Origin: a bacterium
GTDB lineage: Bacteria; UBP6; UBA1177
NCBI GenBank assembly: GCA_017405875.1
Contig: JAFQZM010000033.1
Span: forward strand, 55,253 to 119,252
Direction: 5' to 3'
Length of the DNA stretch: 64,000 nucleotides
In this document: positions 43,355 to 53,554 of the stretch, in pieces
How the letters are laid out: every line of letters begins with the position of its first letter
Position numbering within the stretch: the stretch's first letter is position 1
Notes under the pieces: generated by a model
The model's database searches: none
The model's input: only the letters and a program-made list of their open reading frames with translations
Told to the model about the DNA's origin: nothing
Made by a program: the position numbers and the translations under genes

Positions 43355-45249
43355 GGTCTTCTTTCCGTAAATACGGTATTAAAAAGATTCAGGATTTCTT
43401 CTTCAAAAGTATCTGACGGTTTTTCGGTATTTATGGTTTTCGTCGATTTGTCATCCGAAAAATAGAGGAATTTTTTGTCGAAACCGATTGATTTTCCCTT
43501 TCTATCCGCTGCAAAAAGGCTTTTTCCCCACCATCCCGCCTGTTTTTCGATTCCAAGAATGTGCGCTATCGTCGGTGCAATGTCGGTCTGATTTGCCCGA
43601 GTAGAAAAATCGGCTTCCGGAAGAGCGCGCTTTGAGAAAAAAATGAGCGGCATCTTCGCCAGATTGTTTCTCGGATGTCCCGGAATTTTCGCAGTGACGT
43701 TGTTTAGCGGGCACGAGTGGTCGGCCGAAATGACAATGAGCGTAGAATCATCGAAAAGCCCCTCTTTATCAAGGTTTTCGATGAAACCGGCGATATCGAA
43801 ATCCATTCTGTCGATTGAAGTGAGCCACAGTTGCGTCGCCCTATCCTTTATATTTTCGATTTTAGGCGCAGACGGATAGTTCAAATGGAGATATTTCATC
43901 TGTCCTGCAGGTGGATGCGTATCGGTTCCCAAAATAGAAACGAACAATTTTTCCTTTTTATTTTTCTTAATATAATCGACCACTTGTTCATAAAGAACCC
44001 TGTCTTCAAGCCCCCAGCCGTAAATATATTTTTTCAGATTTTCATCTGCAAAAAAGTCTTCACGACCGATAATTTCGGAAAATCCCATATTCTGGAAAAC
44101 AAGGTTTTCGTTGGCGAAAAATTTCGAAGCGCTTCTTATGAAAACCGGCTTGAACCCGTGTTTTTTCAGGATTTTCGGCAGCGAATTCCTGTGTCCCGTC
44201 GGTTCCTGAATGTTGTAGTTGGGATGCGAATCGAACGTGACCGTGAGCCCTTGCAGCGTAGGAGATCCGCTCGTGGTCAGATTGGTGAACGTGCGTTCCA
44301 TGATGTCGCCGCGGCAGAAAAAGCGGTTTGCGAAATTGCCTTTGATTTTGTCGTTGTAGCAGGGAAGCGCATCAAGCGAAAGAGATTCCGTGAAAATGTA
44401 GATCACTCTTGAATATTCGCCGGTATCGAGCGGTTTTTCGCCTTTTTTGCCGAGATTTACTCCAAGAGTGTCAATAGTGTCTCTGTATGGTGAAAAGTCG
44501 TTCGTCACCGTAAAATCTTCAGAAAAAAGGCGGTAGTCACCGACGAATTTTTCAGTGACCGGCGTGAGTACTTTGAATTTTTCTCCCAAAGCGGGAAAAA
44601 TCACGTCAGTCATAAAATCTATCCACTGATTCTGCGTGACGTAATATATCTGCGCGTTCCTGAAACCGGTTATGACGCGGTCGAACCTTTCGTCTTTATC
44701 AAACAGGCTCGATGCCGAAATATTCAACAAATTCAAGAGTATGCAAACAATAAGCCAGAAAATCGACTTCTTGAAAAGATCCTCTTTCGGAATCTTTCTT
44801 ATGCAGAAAAAAGAGATTGCAAAAACAAGGGCAAGAAACGCAAAAATCGCGACAAAACCGTACCACGGAACAAAAGAAGTGACGCTGTAGGGAGTAATTA
44901 AAGCGAAGTGGCTGCGTTCCACAAGCGTATTGCCGAAGTAGTAAAGCAGAATGTCTGCAACTGCAAGAGTCGTGTTTGCCGTGACGTAAAGCGCCGGAAT
45001 GAAAGCTATCCGGAAAACCGCCTTCAAAATCAGCATGAAAAAAAGGAAAAACGCCGCGTCAAACAGAAGTTTTATTGCAAAATGAAAGCATATATCGGGA
45101 TCAGTTATTGAAAAACCGTTTTTCTGCGATGCAATGACGAGAAAAATGATGTTGAGCACCGTGAAAAAAACGACGGAGAGTATCTGGAAAAGGTCGAAAC
45201 GCGGAAGAAATTTCTTAAAAAATCCTAAAATCTCAGTTTTACCGACCAT
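43351..45249 (-). CDS. LtaS/phosphoglycerol-transferase-like membrane sulfatase-family protein
   Basis: 632 residues. The N-terminal about 190 have five membrane spans, followed by an extracytoplasmic sulfatase fold: YIFTESLSLDALPC (metal-binding Glu), LTTSGSPTLQG (likely Thr/Ser nucleophile loop), GTDTHPPAGQM, and ISADHSCPLNN. This organisation is shared by lipoteichoic acid synthases and by phosphoglycerol or phosphoethanolamine transferases of Gram-negative envelopes. Modification of periplasmic glycans or lipids is the likely role; the substrate is not predictable. It has its own promoter. Confidence 0.85.
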   Translation of the reverse strand: MVGKTEILGFFKKFLPRFDLFQILSVVFFTVLNIIFLVIASQKNGFSITDPDICFHFAIKLLFDAAFFLFFMLILKAVFRIAFIPALYVTANTTLAVADILLYYFGNTLVERSHFALITPYSVTSFVPWYGFVAIFAFLALVFAISFFCIRKIPKEDLFKKSIFWLIVCILLNLLNISASSLFDKDERFDRVITGFRNAQIYYVTQNQWIDFMTDVIFPALGEKFKVLTPVTEKFVGDYRLFSEDFTVTNDFSPYRDTIDTLGVNLGKKGEKPLDTGEYSRVIYIFTESLSLDALPCYNDKIKGNFANRFFCRGDIMERTFTNLTTSGSPTLQGLTVTFDSHPNYNIQEPTGHRNSLPKILKKHGFKPVFIRSASKFFANENLVFQNMGFSEIIGREDFFADENLKKYIYGWGLEDRVLYEQVVDYIKKNKKEKLFVSILGTDTHPPAGQMKYLHLNYPSAPKIENIKDRATQLWLTSIDRMDFDIAGFIENLDKEGLFDDSTLIVISADHSCPLNNVTAKIPGHPRNNLAKMPLIFFSKRALPEADFSTRANQTDIAPTIAHILGIEKQAGWWGKSLFAADRKGKSIGFDKKFLYFSDDKSTKTINTEKPSDTFEEEILNLFNTVFTERRP

Positions 45250-45278
45250 TACAGTTCCTCAAGCCCAAAAAACAGCCA

Positions 45279-45306
45279 TTTATAATAAATCGGCGGAAAA
45301 CTGCAA
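45279..45306 (-). promoter_or_regulatory. Promoter of the sulfatase-like gene
   Basis: Minus-strand TTGCAG, 16 bp, TATAAA, 30 bp before the ATG. It sits in the 79-bp gap after the giant lipoprotein gene. Confidence 0.5.
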
Positions 45307-45328
45307 CATATCGGAATTTTATGAATAC

Positions 45329-48300
45329 TTACCGCAGGTTTATAGTTTTGTATTTTCCTCCGAAACAGCTTGAGAAAGTGCTCAATTTGTTGGCGCATTT
45401 TTTGCAGTTTCTGTTGTCATATTCATCGTAATCACCTTCTTCATCATAAAAAACCACCTCTGTTTCAGAACGTTCACTCTGTACACTTGAATCGGGTAAA
45501 ATCGTGAATGTCTTTCCGCAGCCGTAGGCGATTTTAAGCTTTGTGTCGGATGCAAAGTTGTGCGTTTCCACGGCGCACGAATGATCCACATTGGAACAAA
45601 CGTTAAGGGCGCCGCAATCAAATGTGTGGCTGTGGCGTTCATCTTTGAAAAACACAAAATCACCTTTGACCGTAAAGTTGTTCTGATAATTTTTTACTGC
45701 GGAAACTGAAGAAGATAGAGTATTTTTCCCTTCGCAGACAGAAGGGATCTCGGCATTCAAAGTGAAAGTATAGTCATTTTCGGAAACACATGAGGGCTTG
45801 TCAAAATAGATATTGAGCGCCTTGTCAGCAAAGCTCACAGCTGCTCTGTCAGCCTTTTCATCGGAAGAAAGAAGACAGTACAGAAAGGCGTTGGCAGAAG
45901 ACTGCGTAAACTTTTTGACATAGTGGGTCGCATCCGAAAAGGTTATATCGACTTTCATGTTTCTGAACTGACCGGTACTGTCTGTGGACAATACCGAAGA
46001 CAATATGCTGTTTAAAGAAGATAACGGCATCTGATAATTTCTGCTGATAACAAGTTTCTGGTTGCTGTCCTGAAGCACGCCGTTGACATATCTGCCGTAA
46101 AGATAAAGCTCTATCTTTGAAATTTCAGCCATGTTTCCGGAATCAGCCGTGACCCTGACTTTGAAAGTATTTCCCTGATAAAGGAACTGCCCTTTTTGCG
46201 GCTCAAGAGAAAGAGTAAGATCGGATATGTCGAAAAATTTGAATTCGGCGACATCTGTTCTTTGAGTCGTGGAGGACTTGCTTTCGACTGAAACAGTGTA
46301 GTATCCGCTTCCGGAAAGCATTGAAGGCAGAATATCACTGTTGTTGGAGCAATTTGCCGAAAAAACGGTATCTCCCTGTTTTGTTATCGTACATTTGTAA
46401 TCGACGCCGCTTTTTGTATTCCACCAGAGATTAGATTTGCCGTTACTGGTGAAAAAACTTTCCGTCAGATTTATTTTCAGAGGCTCTACGGCTGTAAAAT
46501 CCATAGGTATTGTCAGGGAATGTTCGGAACGGTTGCCGACTTCATCGTAGGCTATGATCTTAAAGTTGTTTATACCGTTGACACTTCCTTCCAGATTACA
46601 GTAAAATTTGTTGCAGCTTCCATCTATAATACCGTTTGCATTCGGTACATACGAACAACTTTTTATCCAGCCGACTTCCGAAGACTGTATAAAAATGCGC
46701 ATATTTTCAGGGGACGAAAGATTATCACTGTATGAAAACAGAATCTGAGGTTTTCTTGGACCGATAACTATAGCTCCTCCGCTGATGCAGTTCGGAGAAT
46801 TCACGCAACGACCGAAAGAAAAGGATGAATTCTGATCTATACATTCAGTAAAAACAGATTTTTCCGTATCGTAAGAGATAAAAACAGGCGGGCGGTTATC
46901 TATAAACACAGAACCTGAAGAATTGCTGAAATTCTCATTCGTACAGTTGCCGACCTCATCGCAAACAGAGATAAAACCTTTACATTCCACAAATACGCCG
47001 TCTCCCTCAGGCATAAGCAGGTTGAAAAAATCGAGACTTTCGTGTGCAGCGGCATAGCCGCCGGTTTTATCCTGAGAAAAAGAGCCGTTGGAAACACCGC
47101 AGGAAACCTTCAGAGCCCATTTGACGACATCCTTGTCCGGATCGATAAGGGATGCAGTAAAATAATTTTTATTTATGACACTGTTTTCGAAAAGCAGTCT
47201 GCCGTCCGATTCCAATCTGATAAGCGGCACTTCCGGCGGGGTCGTATCGACCTTGAATGAACCGTAGAGAGTTGAACGGTTGCCGGCATGATCGACTGCA
47301 AAAAGAGTTATTTTGTAAAGCCCGTCAGCCTCACTTCCGGCAAGCCCCGCATCAATCAGAGCCGTTGCGAACATTTCAGACGAAAGAAAACATTCGCCCG
47401 CAGAACAGCTTTCAGACTCTTCTTCAAAAATGACAGTATCCTCTTCCTCCCACTTGGAAATAGTGAGTTTTATATTTTCGATCCGGCTGTCAGAAACACT
47501 CCATGAAACATCGACATCTTCAGTTCTGACAGTCACTTCGGGATAATTCAGACTTAAAGAAGGTTTTTTGTTGTCGAGAAAAACTGTCACATCTTTTTCA
47601 GCGGTATTGTAAGCTATATCCTGCGCCGAAACAGAAAATTCGAGCTGTTTTTCCATGGGAACGATTTCATCTTCGGAATATTCCGCGAGCATGACAAATT
47701 CACTGCCGCCACCTGAAAATCCGCTGTTTTCGATACTCTGAGGCTCGATTCTCTTCACCCTGAAAACAAAATCGGACGATTTGCTTTTCAAAGTTACGGA
47801 GTTGAGATCGGCAATGCTCCCGCCTTCAGGAACAACTCTGAATTTAAGGAGAAAAGCCTTTGCGAAATGAGGTATTGCGCCACTCTGAAAATCATACTGA
47901 ACGAATTCTCCTTTTGTGTAAATGCCTAAATCGCCTGTCACACCGGCATTTTCTTCATCTTCGGTTTCAAAAAGATCGTTAAAACCCAGAATTTCTATTT
48001 TCGGCCCTGATGAATCGACCGGCACGGGCACACTTTCGGCAGGAAAAAGAAACTGATCGGAATTTGAGGCAATATTCACGACAATAGTACCCAGCTGCGA
48101 AAAAACAGTATCGTTGAAAGAACTCGTAAGAAACCTTTTTATAGAAAGGGCGTAGTAGTATCTGAAAAAGTTTGGATCGAGCCCGGTTTTTTTGTCATCT
48201 TCACCGAAAAAAAGCGGTGTTTCGCCGTTTTTTCCGTCAAAAACAGTGTCTTTGTAATCTTCCTGCAAAAGCTGCAGAATATTGGAAACATCGTAGATCC

Positions 48301-50206
48301 CGTGCTCCGAGCCGATATTCGTCTCCATAAAGTAAGCGAGGTATTCAAGTCCGGCAAGAAGAACAAAATATTTTGTCCTGCTGTCTGCGGCGTTTGTGTT
48401 AAAAGGCTCTTCATTCCACTCGAAAGCGTGGCTCAAATGCTGCGAAAGGTGCGTTGAAACAAGGTTATAGAGCTCTTCATCGGAAACATTACCGGAATTC
48501 CTTCGGCTCGTAAAAATATAAGTTCCTATAGTCGTAAGCGGCGTAACGATGACATCTTCATCAGTTACAGGCATAAAAACAGCCGATAAAGTACCGCTCA
48601 AGCGCCTTGCTTCGGCATTTTCCGAAACTACAGGCTCGTAAGTACCGCCCGAAACGCTCACTATGCAGATATCTCCGAGTTTGACTTTTATTTCGCCTGA
48701 AGATGAAGAAATATCCTCGTTTTTTCTGCTTTCAGAACCGCTCCCGCATGAGACCGAAACACTTTCGAAATCATTCAAAGGGTGCGTCACGAAAGGCTTA
48801 ACTCTTACCGAAACCGTGTTTTTCGTATAAAACGGAAATGCAACTTTGTATTCCCGCTTATTCACCGAAGCAGTGCATTCAAGAACGTTTTTTCCGTCGG
48901 GAAGTTTTTCGGTATCGATGACCGCTTTATACTGATCGTTAGCGCTGCTCTGGTTTTCCATCGGATACCCTTCGACAGAACATACAAGTTCTTCCACTGC
49001 GTACCTTTTGTGAGCCGCTTCGACTTTTATATCAATGCTGTTCCTTGCAGGTTTTTCTTCCGTTGCGGTCGGCTCAAGAGTTCCGTGCCTGTAAAAACCG
49101 GCATGAATTGCAGGCGCGCCGTTGTTTACGACTATTGTTTTTTCCGCACTTTCTACATTTACACCGTTGCTCGCTTCACAGCGGATAACAACCTCTTTTT
49201 CGTCTTCAATATTTTCAGTAGTGAAACTTCCATGAAAAAACGCGGCTTCCTCATCTTTGTCGGCGAGTTTTTTCCCGTCTGCGGAACAGTTGAGCGTTAC
49301 TATCATATTTTCAGGTTCAGCTTTTGCCTCAACGACGACTGCACCGCTGAAATATGCAACTTCAGCCCCTTTGTTTCCTTCAGGATAAACTTCGATCTCT
49401 ATTGTAACTCCGCTTTTTTCAGCCTCTTCGCCGCCTAAAAACCGGGTTTTTGAATTTCTCATTTTTTCACTCCACTCTTTTAATTCAGCCTCTGAAAATT
49501 TGCCGCTCACCTCGCTCAAAGAATCCGCAACAAGCCCTTTCATAAAGGCTGCACCGACTGTTGCGCTTCCGAATTTTGCATAAGTCGAACCGTTGATCAC
49601 GTTATCGTCGGTAAGATCGTCATAAAGCATGTTGAGCAGATTTTCAGTGGAGAACTGAGTCTCAGCCTGCGTATCGTTAGCATTTGAGACAGTTTCCGCA
49701 ATTTTCGCAAAAGCCTGCTGCCAGAGCCACCGTTTTGCGGCATCGGTAAGGGAATTCTGAAGCTCAGGAAAAACATCGCCTGTTATACCGAGATATTCGA
49801 ACCACTCTGTCTGGGAGGTTTCCGACCTGTATTTTTCAATAAACGAAGAGAGAAAATCAACAACAACGACAATATTTTTTTCATCAGATGCTTTAATGTT
49901 TTTTTCACAACATCCGTTCCAAGCAACAGCCTCACTTGACGAGACCAGATCGACCGCGCCGCCGCACACTTTAACTTTGAGATCTCCGATATTCCGCACC
50001 GATTCAAAACGAATTTCTCCTTTTTCATCGGTTTTACCCGACAATATCACCGTTTTTCCGTCAAGAACTTCAACCGAAGCGTTTTTCTGAACAGCCTTAA
50101 TTGTCAGATCAAACTCCAGCACTCCGTTGTCGGGTCTTTTGCCGTCACAAGAAACAGCAAATAAAAAGAGAGCGAAACAAAAGAAAAAATAAAAAATCTT
50201 TTTCAT
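45329..50206 (-). CDS. Giant Cys-rich lipoprotein with Ig-like domains, last gene of the T4SS-like operon
   Basis: 1625 residues. The signal peptide ends in lipobox AVSC with Asp at +2, a residue that retains lipoproteins in the inner membrane in E. coli but not universally. The first about 100 residues look like a carboxypeptidase-regulatory type beta sandwich. From about residue 260 onward there are repeated Ig-like segments, such as DNKKPSLSLNYPEVTVR, HAGNRSTLYGSFKVDTTPPE and VGNRSEHSLTIP. Many paired Cys occur in the second half (CNKFYCN, CDEVGNC) and a cluster CKKCANK near the end. No enzyme motif. It starts inside the stop of the preceding gene (ATGA), so it is coupled to the secretion operon. 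A surface adhesin or a TraN-like stabilising factor is possible; function is not shown. Confidence 0.8.
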   Translation of the reverse strand: MKKIFYFFFCFALFLFAVSCDGKRPDNGVLEFDLTIKAVQKNASVEVLDGKTVILSGKTDEKGEIRFESVRNIGDLKVKVCGGAVDLVSSSEAVAWNGCCEKNIKASDEKNIVVVVDFLSSFIEKYRSETSQTEWFEYLGITGDVFPELQNSLTDAAKRWLWQQAFAKIAETVSNANDTQAETQFSTENLLNMLYDDLTDDNVINGSTYAKFGSATVGAAFMKGLVADSLSEVSGKFSEAELKEWSEKMRNSKTRFLGGEEAEKSGVTIEIEVYPEGNKGAEVAYFSGAVVVEAKAEPENMIVTLNCSADGKKLADKDEEAAFFHGSFTTENIEDEKEVVIRCEASNGVNVESAEKTIVVNNGAPAIHAGFYRHGTLEPTATEEKPARNSIDIKVEAAHKRYAVEELVCSVEGYPMENQSSANDQYKAVIDTEKLPDGKNVLECTASVNKREYKVAFPFYTKNTVSVRVKPFVTHPLNDFESVSVSCGSGSESRKNEDISSSSGEIKVKLGDICIVSVSGGTYEPVVSENAEARRLSGTLSAVFMPVTDEDVIVTPLTTIGTYIFTSRRNSGNVSDEELYNLVSTHLSQHLSHAFEWNEEPFNTNAADSRTKYFVLLAGLEYLAYFMETNIGSEHGIYDVSNILQLLQEDYKDTVFDGKNGETPLFFGEDDKKTGLDPNFFRYYYALSIKRFLTSSFNDTVFSQLGTIVVNIASNSDQFLFPAESVPVPVDSSGPKIEILGFNDLFETEDEENAGVTGDLGIYTKGEFVQYDFQSGAIPHFAKAFLLKFRVVPEGGSIADLNSVTLKSKSSDFVFRVKRIEPQSIENSGFSGGGSEFVMLAEYSEDEIVPMEKQLEFSVSAQDIAYNTAEKDVTVFLDNKKPSLSLNYPEVTVRTEDVDVSWSVSDSRIENIKLTISKWEEEDTVIFEEESESCSAGECFLSSEMFATALIDAGLAGSEADGLYKITLFAVDHAGNRSTLYGSFKVDTTPPEVPLIRLESDGRLLFENSVINKNYFTASLIDPDKDVVKWALKVSCGVSNGSFSQDKTGGYAAAHESLDFFNLLMPEGDGVFVECKGFISVCDEVGNCTNENFSNSSGSVFIDNRPPVFISYDTEKSVFTECIDQNSSFSFGRCVNSPNCISGGAIVIGPRKPQILFSYSDNLSSPENMRIFIQSSEVGWIKSCSYVPNANGIIDGSCNKFYCNLEGSVNGINNFKIIAYDEVGNRSEHSLTIPMDFTAVEPLKINLTESFFTSNGKSNLWWNTKSGVDYKCTITKQGDTVFSANCSNNSDILPSMLSGSGYYTVSVESKSSTTQRTDVAEFKFFDISDLTLSLEPQKGQFLYQGNTFKVRVTADSGNMAEISKIELYLYGRYVNGVLQDSNQKLVISRNYQMPLSSLNSILSSVLSTDSTGQFRNMKVDITFSDATHYVKKFTQSSANAFLYCLLSSDEKADRAAVSFADKALNIYFDKPSCVSENDYTFTLNAEIPSVCEGKNTLSSSVSAVKNYQNNFTVKGDFVFFKDERHSHTFDCGALNVCSNVDHSCAVETHNFASDTKLKIAYGCGKTFTILPDSSVQSERSETEVVFYDEEGDYDEYDNRNCKKCANKLSTFSSCFGGKYKTINLR

Positions 50207-50829
50207 ACTTTCCCCCAGTTATAGTAGTTTACAAAGAATGTCGCGCCGAAAAAACCGAAAAGATCAAGCGAGTGATCGTGCGGCGACCACTTGTAGAGCA
50301 CTTGAGCAGAAAGCATTATCCACTCCCACACCCTGAACTGAAAATCGAGTCCTGCCGCAACGACACCGTGGACTTTCGCGTAATCTTCCTTTTTGTAGGT
50401 AGCAATAACTCTTCCGCCGTCATCGACGAATTCGATATCTGAGAACGTCTCTACTTTGAACCCGCCGCCTGCGATGATATGCGTGGAGAAAAAAGTACCG
50501 GGGAAAAGATTGTATCTTGCGAGAACAAGCGTCTGAACACGCCAGTAATCAAAGTATTCCTTTCCTCTGACATCCTGAAATTCAGATTTTCTGGAAGTAT
50601 CTCCCACTCTCGTAAACGAAGGCTGCAAGCCGATATCGAAATTGTCGGTAAGACCGAAAAAGAGATTCAAACCTGCATTCCAGCTGGCATATACGACAGT
50701 TGTTCTATCATCTGTTTTAAGCGAAAACGGGAAAAATCCGCCGCCGCCGATCTTTATCTGTATCTCCCCTTCTTCTGCAGCAAGCGCAAAAGAAAGCATA
50801 AGCAAAATCAGAAAAACAACTCTTTTCAT
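50203..50829 (-). CDS. Small exported protein, probably outer-membrane beta-barrel
   Basis: 208 residues from ATG at 50829, one base after the VirB10-like stop. A signal peptide (MKRVVFLILLMLSFALAAEEG) precedes alternating hydrophobic strands, glycine-rich turns (IKIGGGGFFPF) and many aromatic residues, as in eight-stranded barrels. The last residue is Val rather than Phe, so the classical C-terminal signature is weak. The gene sits between VirB10-like and the giant lipoprotein and overlaps the latter by four bases. Confidence 0.65.
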   Translation of the reverse strand: MKRVVFLILLMLSFALAAEEGEIQIKIGGGGFFPFSLKTDDRTTVVYASWNAGLNLFFGLTDNFDIGLQPSFTRVGDTSRKSEFQDVRGKEYFDYWRVQTLVLARYNLFPGTFFSTHIIAGGGFKVETFSDIEFVDDGGRVIATYKKEDYAKVHGVVAAGLDFQFRVWEWIMLSAQVLYKWSPHDHSLDLFGFFGATFFVNYYNWGKV

Positions 50830-50830
50830 G

Positions 50831-51871
50831 CTATTCAAGATAAACAAAAAACGATGTTCCGGCAGGAACCCTGTATTCCTGCTTCATTTTGTTGGCATCT
50901 TCCTGCTTAGCTATCTCAGCCGTTGCAGGGTTCACAGTATTTGCAGCGGTCGCTCCTGCGGTGCTGCCGACACTTCCCGCAAGTCCGGTTAAAATCGTTC
51001 CCGCAGTTTTGGTAATTCCCTGCTTCACTTCAGATTTTATATTTTCATCCGCGATATCGGTGACTTCCGATTCTATTCCGGGGTCTTTCCCCGAAACGGC
51101 GAATCCTTTGACCGAAAATTCGTCACTTCCGATAATGAGTTTTGAAAATGCAAGCTGTGTCCGCTTGTTTACGAAACTTTTGGCACTTCCGTAAAACTTA
51201 GCTCCTTTCGGAATTTCGCCGACTTCTTCAAGAACAGTCGCCACAACGGTGGATTGTGCGGTAGAGCGTATCGAAAAATCGAGTTTTACTTTCACTTTGA
51301 CATCATGGAGTGCAAAGAGATTTTCTTTTTTCGCCTCGTTTTTTCTTCCTTTTACAAAAACTCCGCCGCCGGAACTTTCTCCTCCTGGAACAAAGTGCCT
51401 TTTTCTAGCCGCTTGAGTGCTGCCTGAAGCCGCCGCATCGCTCATTTTTGCATAAGCCTCAAGGATCTCTCTGTCCTTTTCTTCATTTTTATTCCTTTTC
51501 TTTGCTTGAGCCGCTTTCGAAGTAGGTTCGGCGCGTTTTTCTTCCTCAGCTTCAGCCTCAATTTTTTTCTTATGTTTTGCATTCATTGCAGACTTTATGT
51601 CGCCTACCACTCTGCCGCGTGCCAGCTCGCTGAAGTCAGTGAATTTCGTCTCTGTATTTTCATCTTTTCTGCTTTTATCATCCCCTTTGAAAAGAGCTAT
51701 CGTAAAAACCGATAGAACAAAAAAGAGGATCAAAAGCATTGCCAAAAGCGTGACTTTTCTTCGCAGAGCCGCGTATTTATCAGGGTTTTCTTCATGCTGG
51801 TAAGATGCTTCTTCCGCGCGTTTTTCACTTTCAGCCAAAATTTCGAGAGGTGATTTTTCCTTTTTTTCCAT
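50831..51871 (-). CDS. VirB10/TraB-like T4SS protein
   Basis: 346 residues. A cytoplasmic head of about 38 residues, one membrane span at about 40-61, a long Lys/Glu-rich periplasmic linker, and a C-terminal beta domain beginning near KVKVKLDFSIRSTAQSTVVA. That domain contains IPKGAKFYGSAK and ends in VPAGTSFFVYLE, the pattern of the TrbI/VirB10 C-terminal barrel. VirB10 spans both membranes and transmits energy to the outer-membrane pore. The start overlaps the preceding stop by one base (TAATG). Confidence 0.78.
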   Translation of the reverse strand: MEKKEKSPLEILAESEKRAEEASYQHEENPDKYAALRRKVTLLAMLLILFFVLSVFTIALFKGDDKSRKDENTETKFTDFSELARGRVVGDIKSAMNAKHKKKIEAEAEEEKRAEPTSKAAQAKKRNKNEEKDREILEAYAKMSDAAASGSTQAARKRHFVPGGESSGGGVFVKGRKNEAKKENLFALHDVKVKVKLDFSIRSTAQSTVVATVLEEVGEIPKGAKFYGSAKSFVNKRTQLAFSKLIIGSDEFSVKGFAVSGKDPGIESEVTDIADENIKSEVKQGITKTAGTILTGLAGSVGSTAGATAANTVNPATAEIAKQEDANKMKQEYRVPAGTSFFVYLE

Positions 51872-52818
51872 TAAAACGACACCTTAAGTTCAAGTTTCCG
51901 CTTTTTTCCGGCACTTTCATTCACTTCGATTATGTATTCTCTGGAATAGTCCTCGTCGCTTATTTTAAAGGCGATACCACCGCTTACTATCTCGTCGAAC
52001 TGCATCGAAAACTTGTCGATGTGATACTGCGCGTTGTCGATTTCGACCTTTCCCCCTTTTGTCGAATAAATCTTCACCGATTCGATGTGAAAGCGCTGCC
52101 GGTAACGGTTTTTGACCGAAAAATTTACCGTTACCAATGCGTCCTTTCCTATTTTGCAGATGCGGTCGCTGCGCAAGAAAACAAGATTTTCCTCGGTACG
52201 CGCCGAATAGCTGCTGCACTGGAAAAATTCGCTGAAAGATTTCGCCATCATCCCTATCATGCTTTTGTCAATCTCTTTTTTTATCTCCTTCATCCGCTTT
52301 TCGTACTTTCCTTCAAGTTCTTTCCGAAGCATTTCAAGGTGTTTGTTGACAGCCTTGTTCGAAGTTTCCCATTCAGGATACGAAAAAATTATCCTGTTGC
52401 TTGCTTCTTCCGTCGGGCGTATCACGAAATTGAAGATAAAAGCCTGGCCCGAATTTATCTTGAACTGCACATTCGAGCTGAGTCCGTACATCAGGGCTTC
52501 TTCAGGCGCTTCGCTGAACATGAGCCCCCACACTTTCATTTTCAAAGGTTCAGTTTCGACCTCGATTTTGAGAAGTCCGGCATCTCCCACTGTCGGAGTT
52601 TCTGTAAGAGAAATATTTTCGGGAAATTCAAAGACGAAAACTTCACCCAGAGCGATATTCACTGTCCTGTAAATCACGGTATCGCTGTTACTGATAGTTA
52701 TGACGGCGACTTTTTCAGTGATGGGAATGAATTTCGCCTTTTCTTCAGCACTCTCAAAATCCCTGCCAAACGCATTTAACATCGCTAAAAAAGCTAATAA
52801 AATCAGAAGTTTTTTCAT
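51871..52818 (-). CDS. VirB9/TraK-like T4SS protein (tentative)
   Basis: 315 residues. A signal peptide ends near MLNAFG. The mature N-domain is all beta (VAVITISNSDTVIYRTVNI, then GEVFVFEFPENI). A coiled, charged stretch (EGKYEKRMKEIKKEIDK) is in the middle, and a beta-rich C-domain follows (ALVTVNFSVKNRYRQRF). Position between the VirB8- and VirB10-like genes and the beta layout fit VirB9/TraK, a periplasmic ring component. No single motif proves it. The gap to the preceding stop is one base. Confidence 0.6.
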   Translation of the reverse strand: MKKLLILLAFLAMLNAFGRDFESAEEKAKFIPITEKVAVITISNSDTVIYRTVNIALGEVFVFEFPENISLTETPTVGDAGLLKIEVETEPLKMKVWGLMFSEAPEEALMYGLSSNVQFKINSGQAFIFNFVIRPTEEASNRIIFSYPEWETSNKAVNKHLEMLRKELEGKYEKRMKEIKKEIDKSMIGMMAKSFSEFFQCSSYSARTEENLVFLRSDRICKIGKDALVTVNFSVKNRYRQRFHIESVKIYSTKGGKVEIDNAQYHIDKFSMQFDEIVSGGIAFKISDEDYSREYIIEVNESAGKKRKLELKVSF

Positions 52819-52819
52819 T

Positions 52820-53554
52820 TCAATATTCTTTTTCTTCTTCGATAAGATATTCTTTTCCGTTTTCGGTCAGATATGCCCTGAGTTCCCTGAAATCTTCAAA
52901 ACTTTTTCCGGTGTAAAAATCGACGAGAAGCCCGTCGGGAGAGAGTTCAAGCGATACCGGAACAACTAAAAGCAGCGCTGAAAACCAGACTAAAGTTTTC
53001 TTTTTTTCGTTTTCTCCCGAATAGTCGACGGCGTTTCCGAAAGTCATCTCTCCCAAACCTTCGATAGTTACGCTGGAACCTACTGTCAATGCACCTTTCA
53101 CGACTTTGAGCTTTGTCAGATTAAACTTCGTTTCGAAATTTTTGTTTTTCCAAGTTTCTATCTTTTCATTGTGAACTGACTTATCGAGAAGGATCTGCCT
53201 GAATTTAGGAGTAAGCATGTTGTAGGCTTCCTTTAAATCCTCATCTATATTGGGGCTTACTCCGTCGAACTTACCGATAAAATCGGTAATAAAGCGGTGA
53301 ATCCTCACCAAATTGGTTGAAGTCTCAAGCGTCTCGCTTCCTGAAAAAACGATTTTTCTGCCATCTTTGTCGAAAGCTATTACCGGCGCGGGTTTCAGCG
53401 ATACCGACCACGCGAAAAAAAGTGCCGCAAGAGTTATAAAAAACATCATCACGCAGAAGGCAAAGGCGAGCAGGCGGAAAAATTTCCTCATTTTTTCAAT
53501 ATCGCGGTACTTTATCGCATCGAAAAACTTTGAAGCGTCATCTTTTTTCATCAT
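52820..53554 (-). CDS. VirB8/TraE-like T4SS protein
   Basis: 244 residues: a short cytoplasmic head, one membrane span at about 27-49, then a periplasmic domain of alternating helices and strands (VRIHRFITDFIGKFDGV; EAYNMLTPKFRQILL; LVVPVSLELSPDGLLVDF), as in the NTF2-like VirB8 fold. VirB8 is an inner-membrane scaffold contacting B9 and B10. The start codon overlaps the VirB6-like stop in ATGA. Confidence 0.72.
   Translation of the reverse strand: MMKKDDASKFFDAIKYRDIEKMRKFFRLLAFAFCVMMFFITLAALFFAWSVSLKPAPVIAFDKDGRKIVFSGSETLETSTNLVRIHRFITDFIGKFDGVSPNIDEDLKEAYNMLTPKFRQILLDKSVHNEKIETWKNKNFETKFNLTKLKVVKGALTVGSSVTIEGLGEMTFGNAVDYSGENEKKKTLVWFSALLLVVPVSLELSPDGLLVDFYTGKSFEDFRELRAYLTENGKEYLIEEEKEY

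Noticed and set aside
51805..52779. 324-residue plus-strand frame opposite the VirB9-like gene
   Set aside because: Antisense shadow with biased Phe/Arg composition; the minus-strand genes are chained by overlapping starts and stops.
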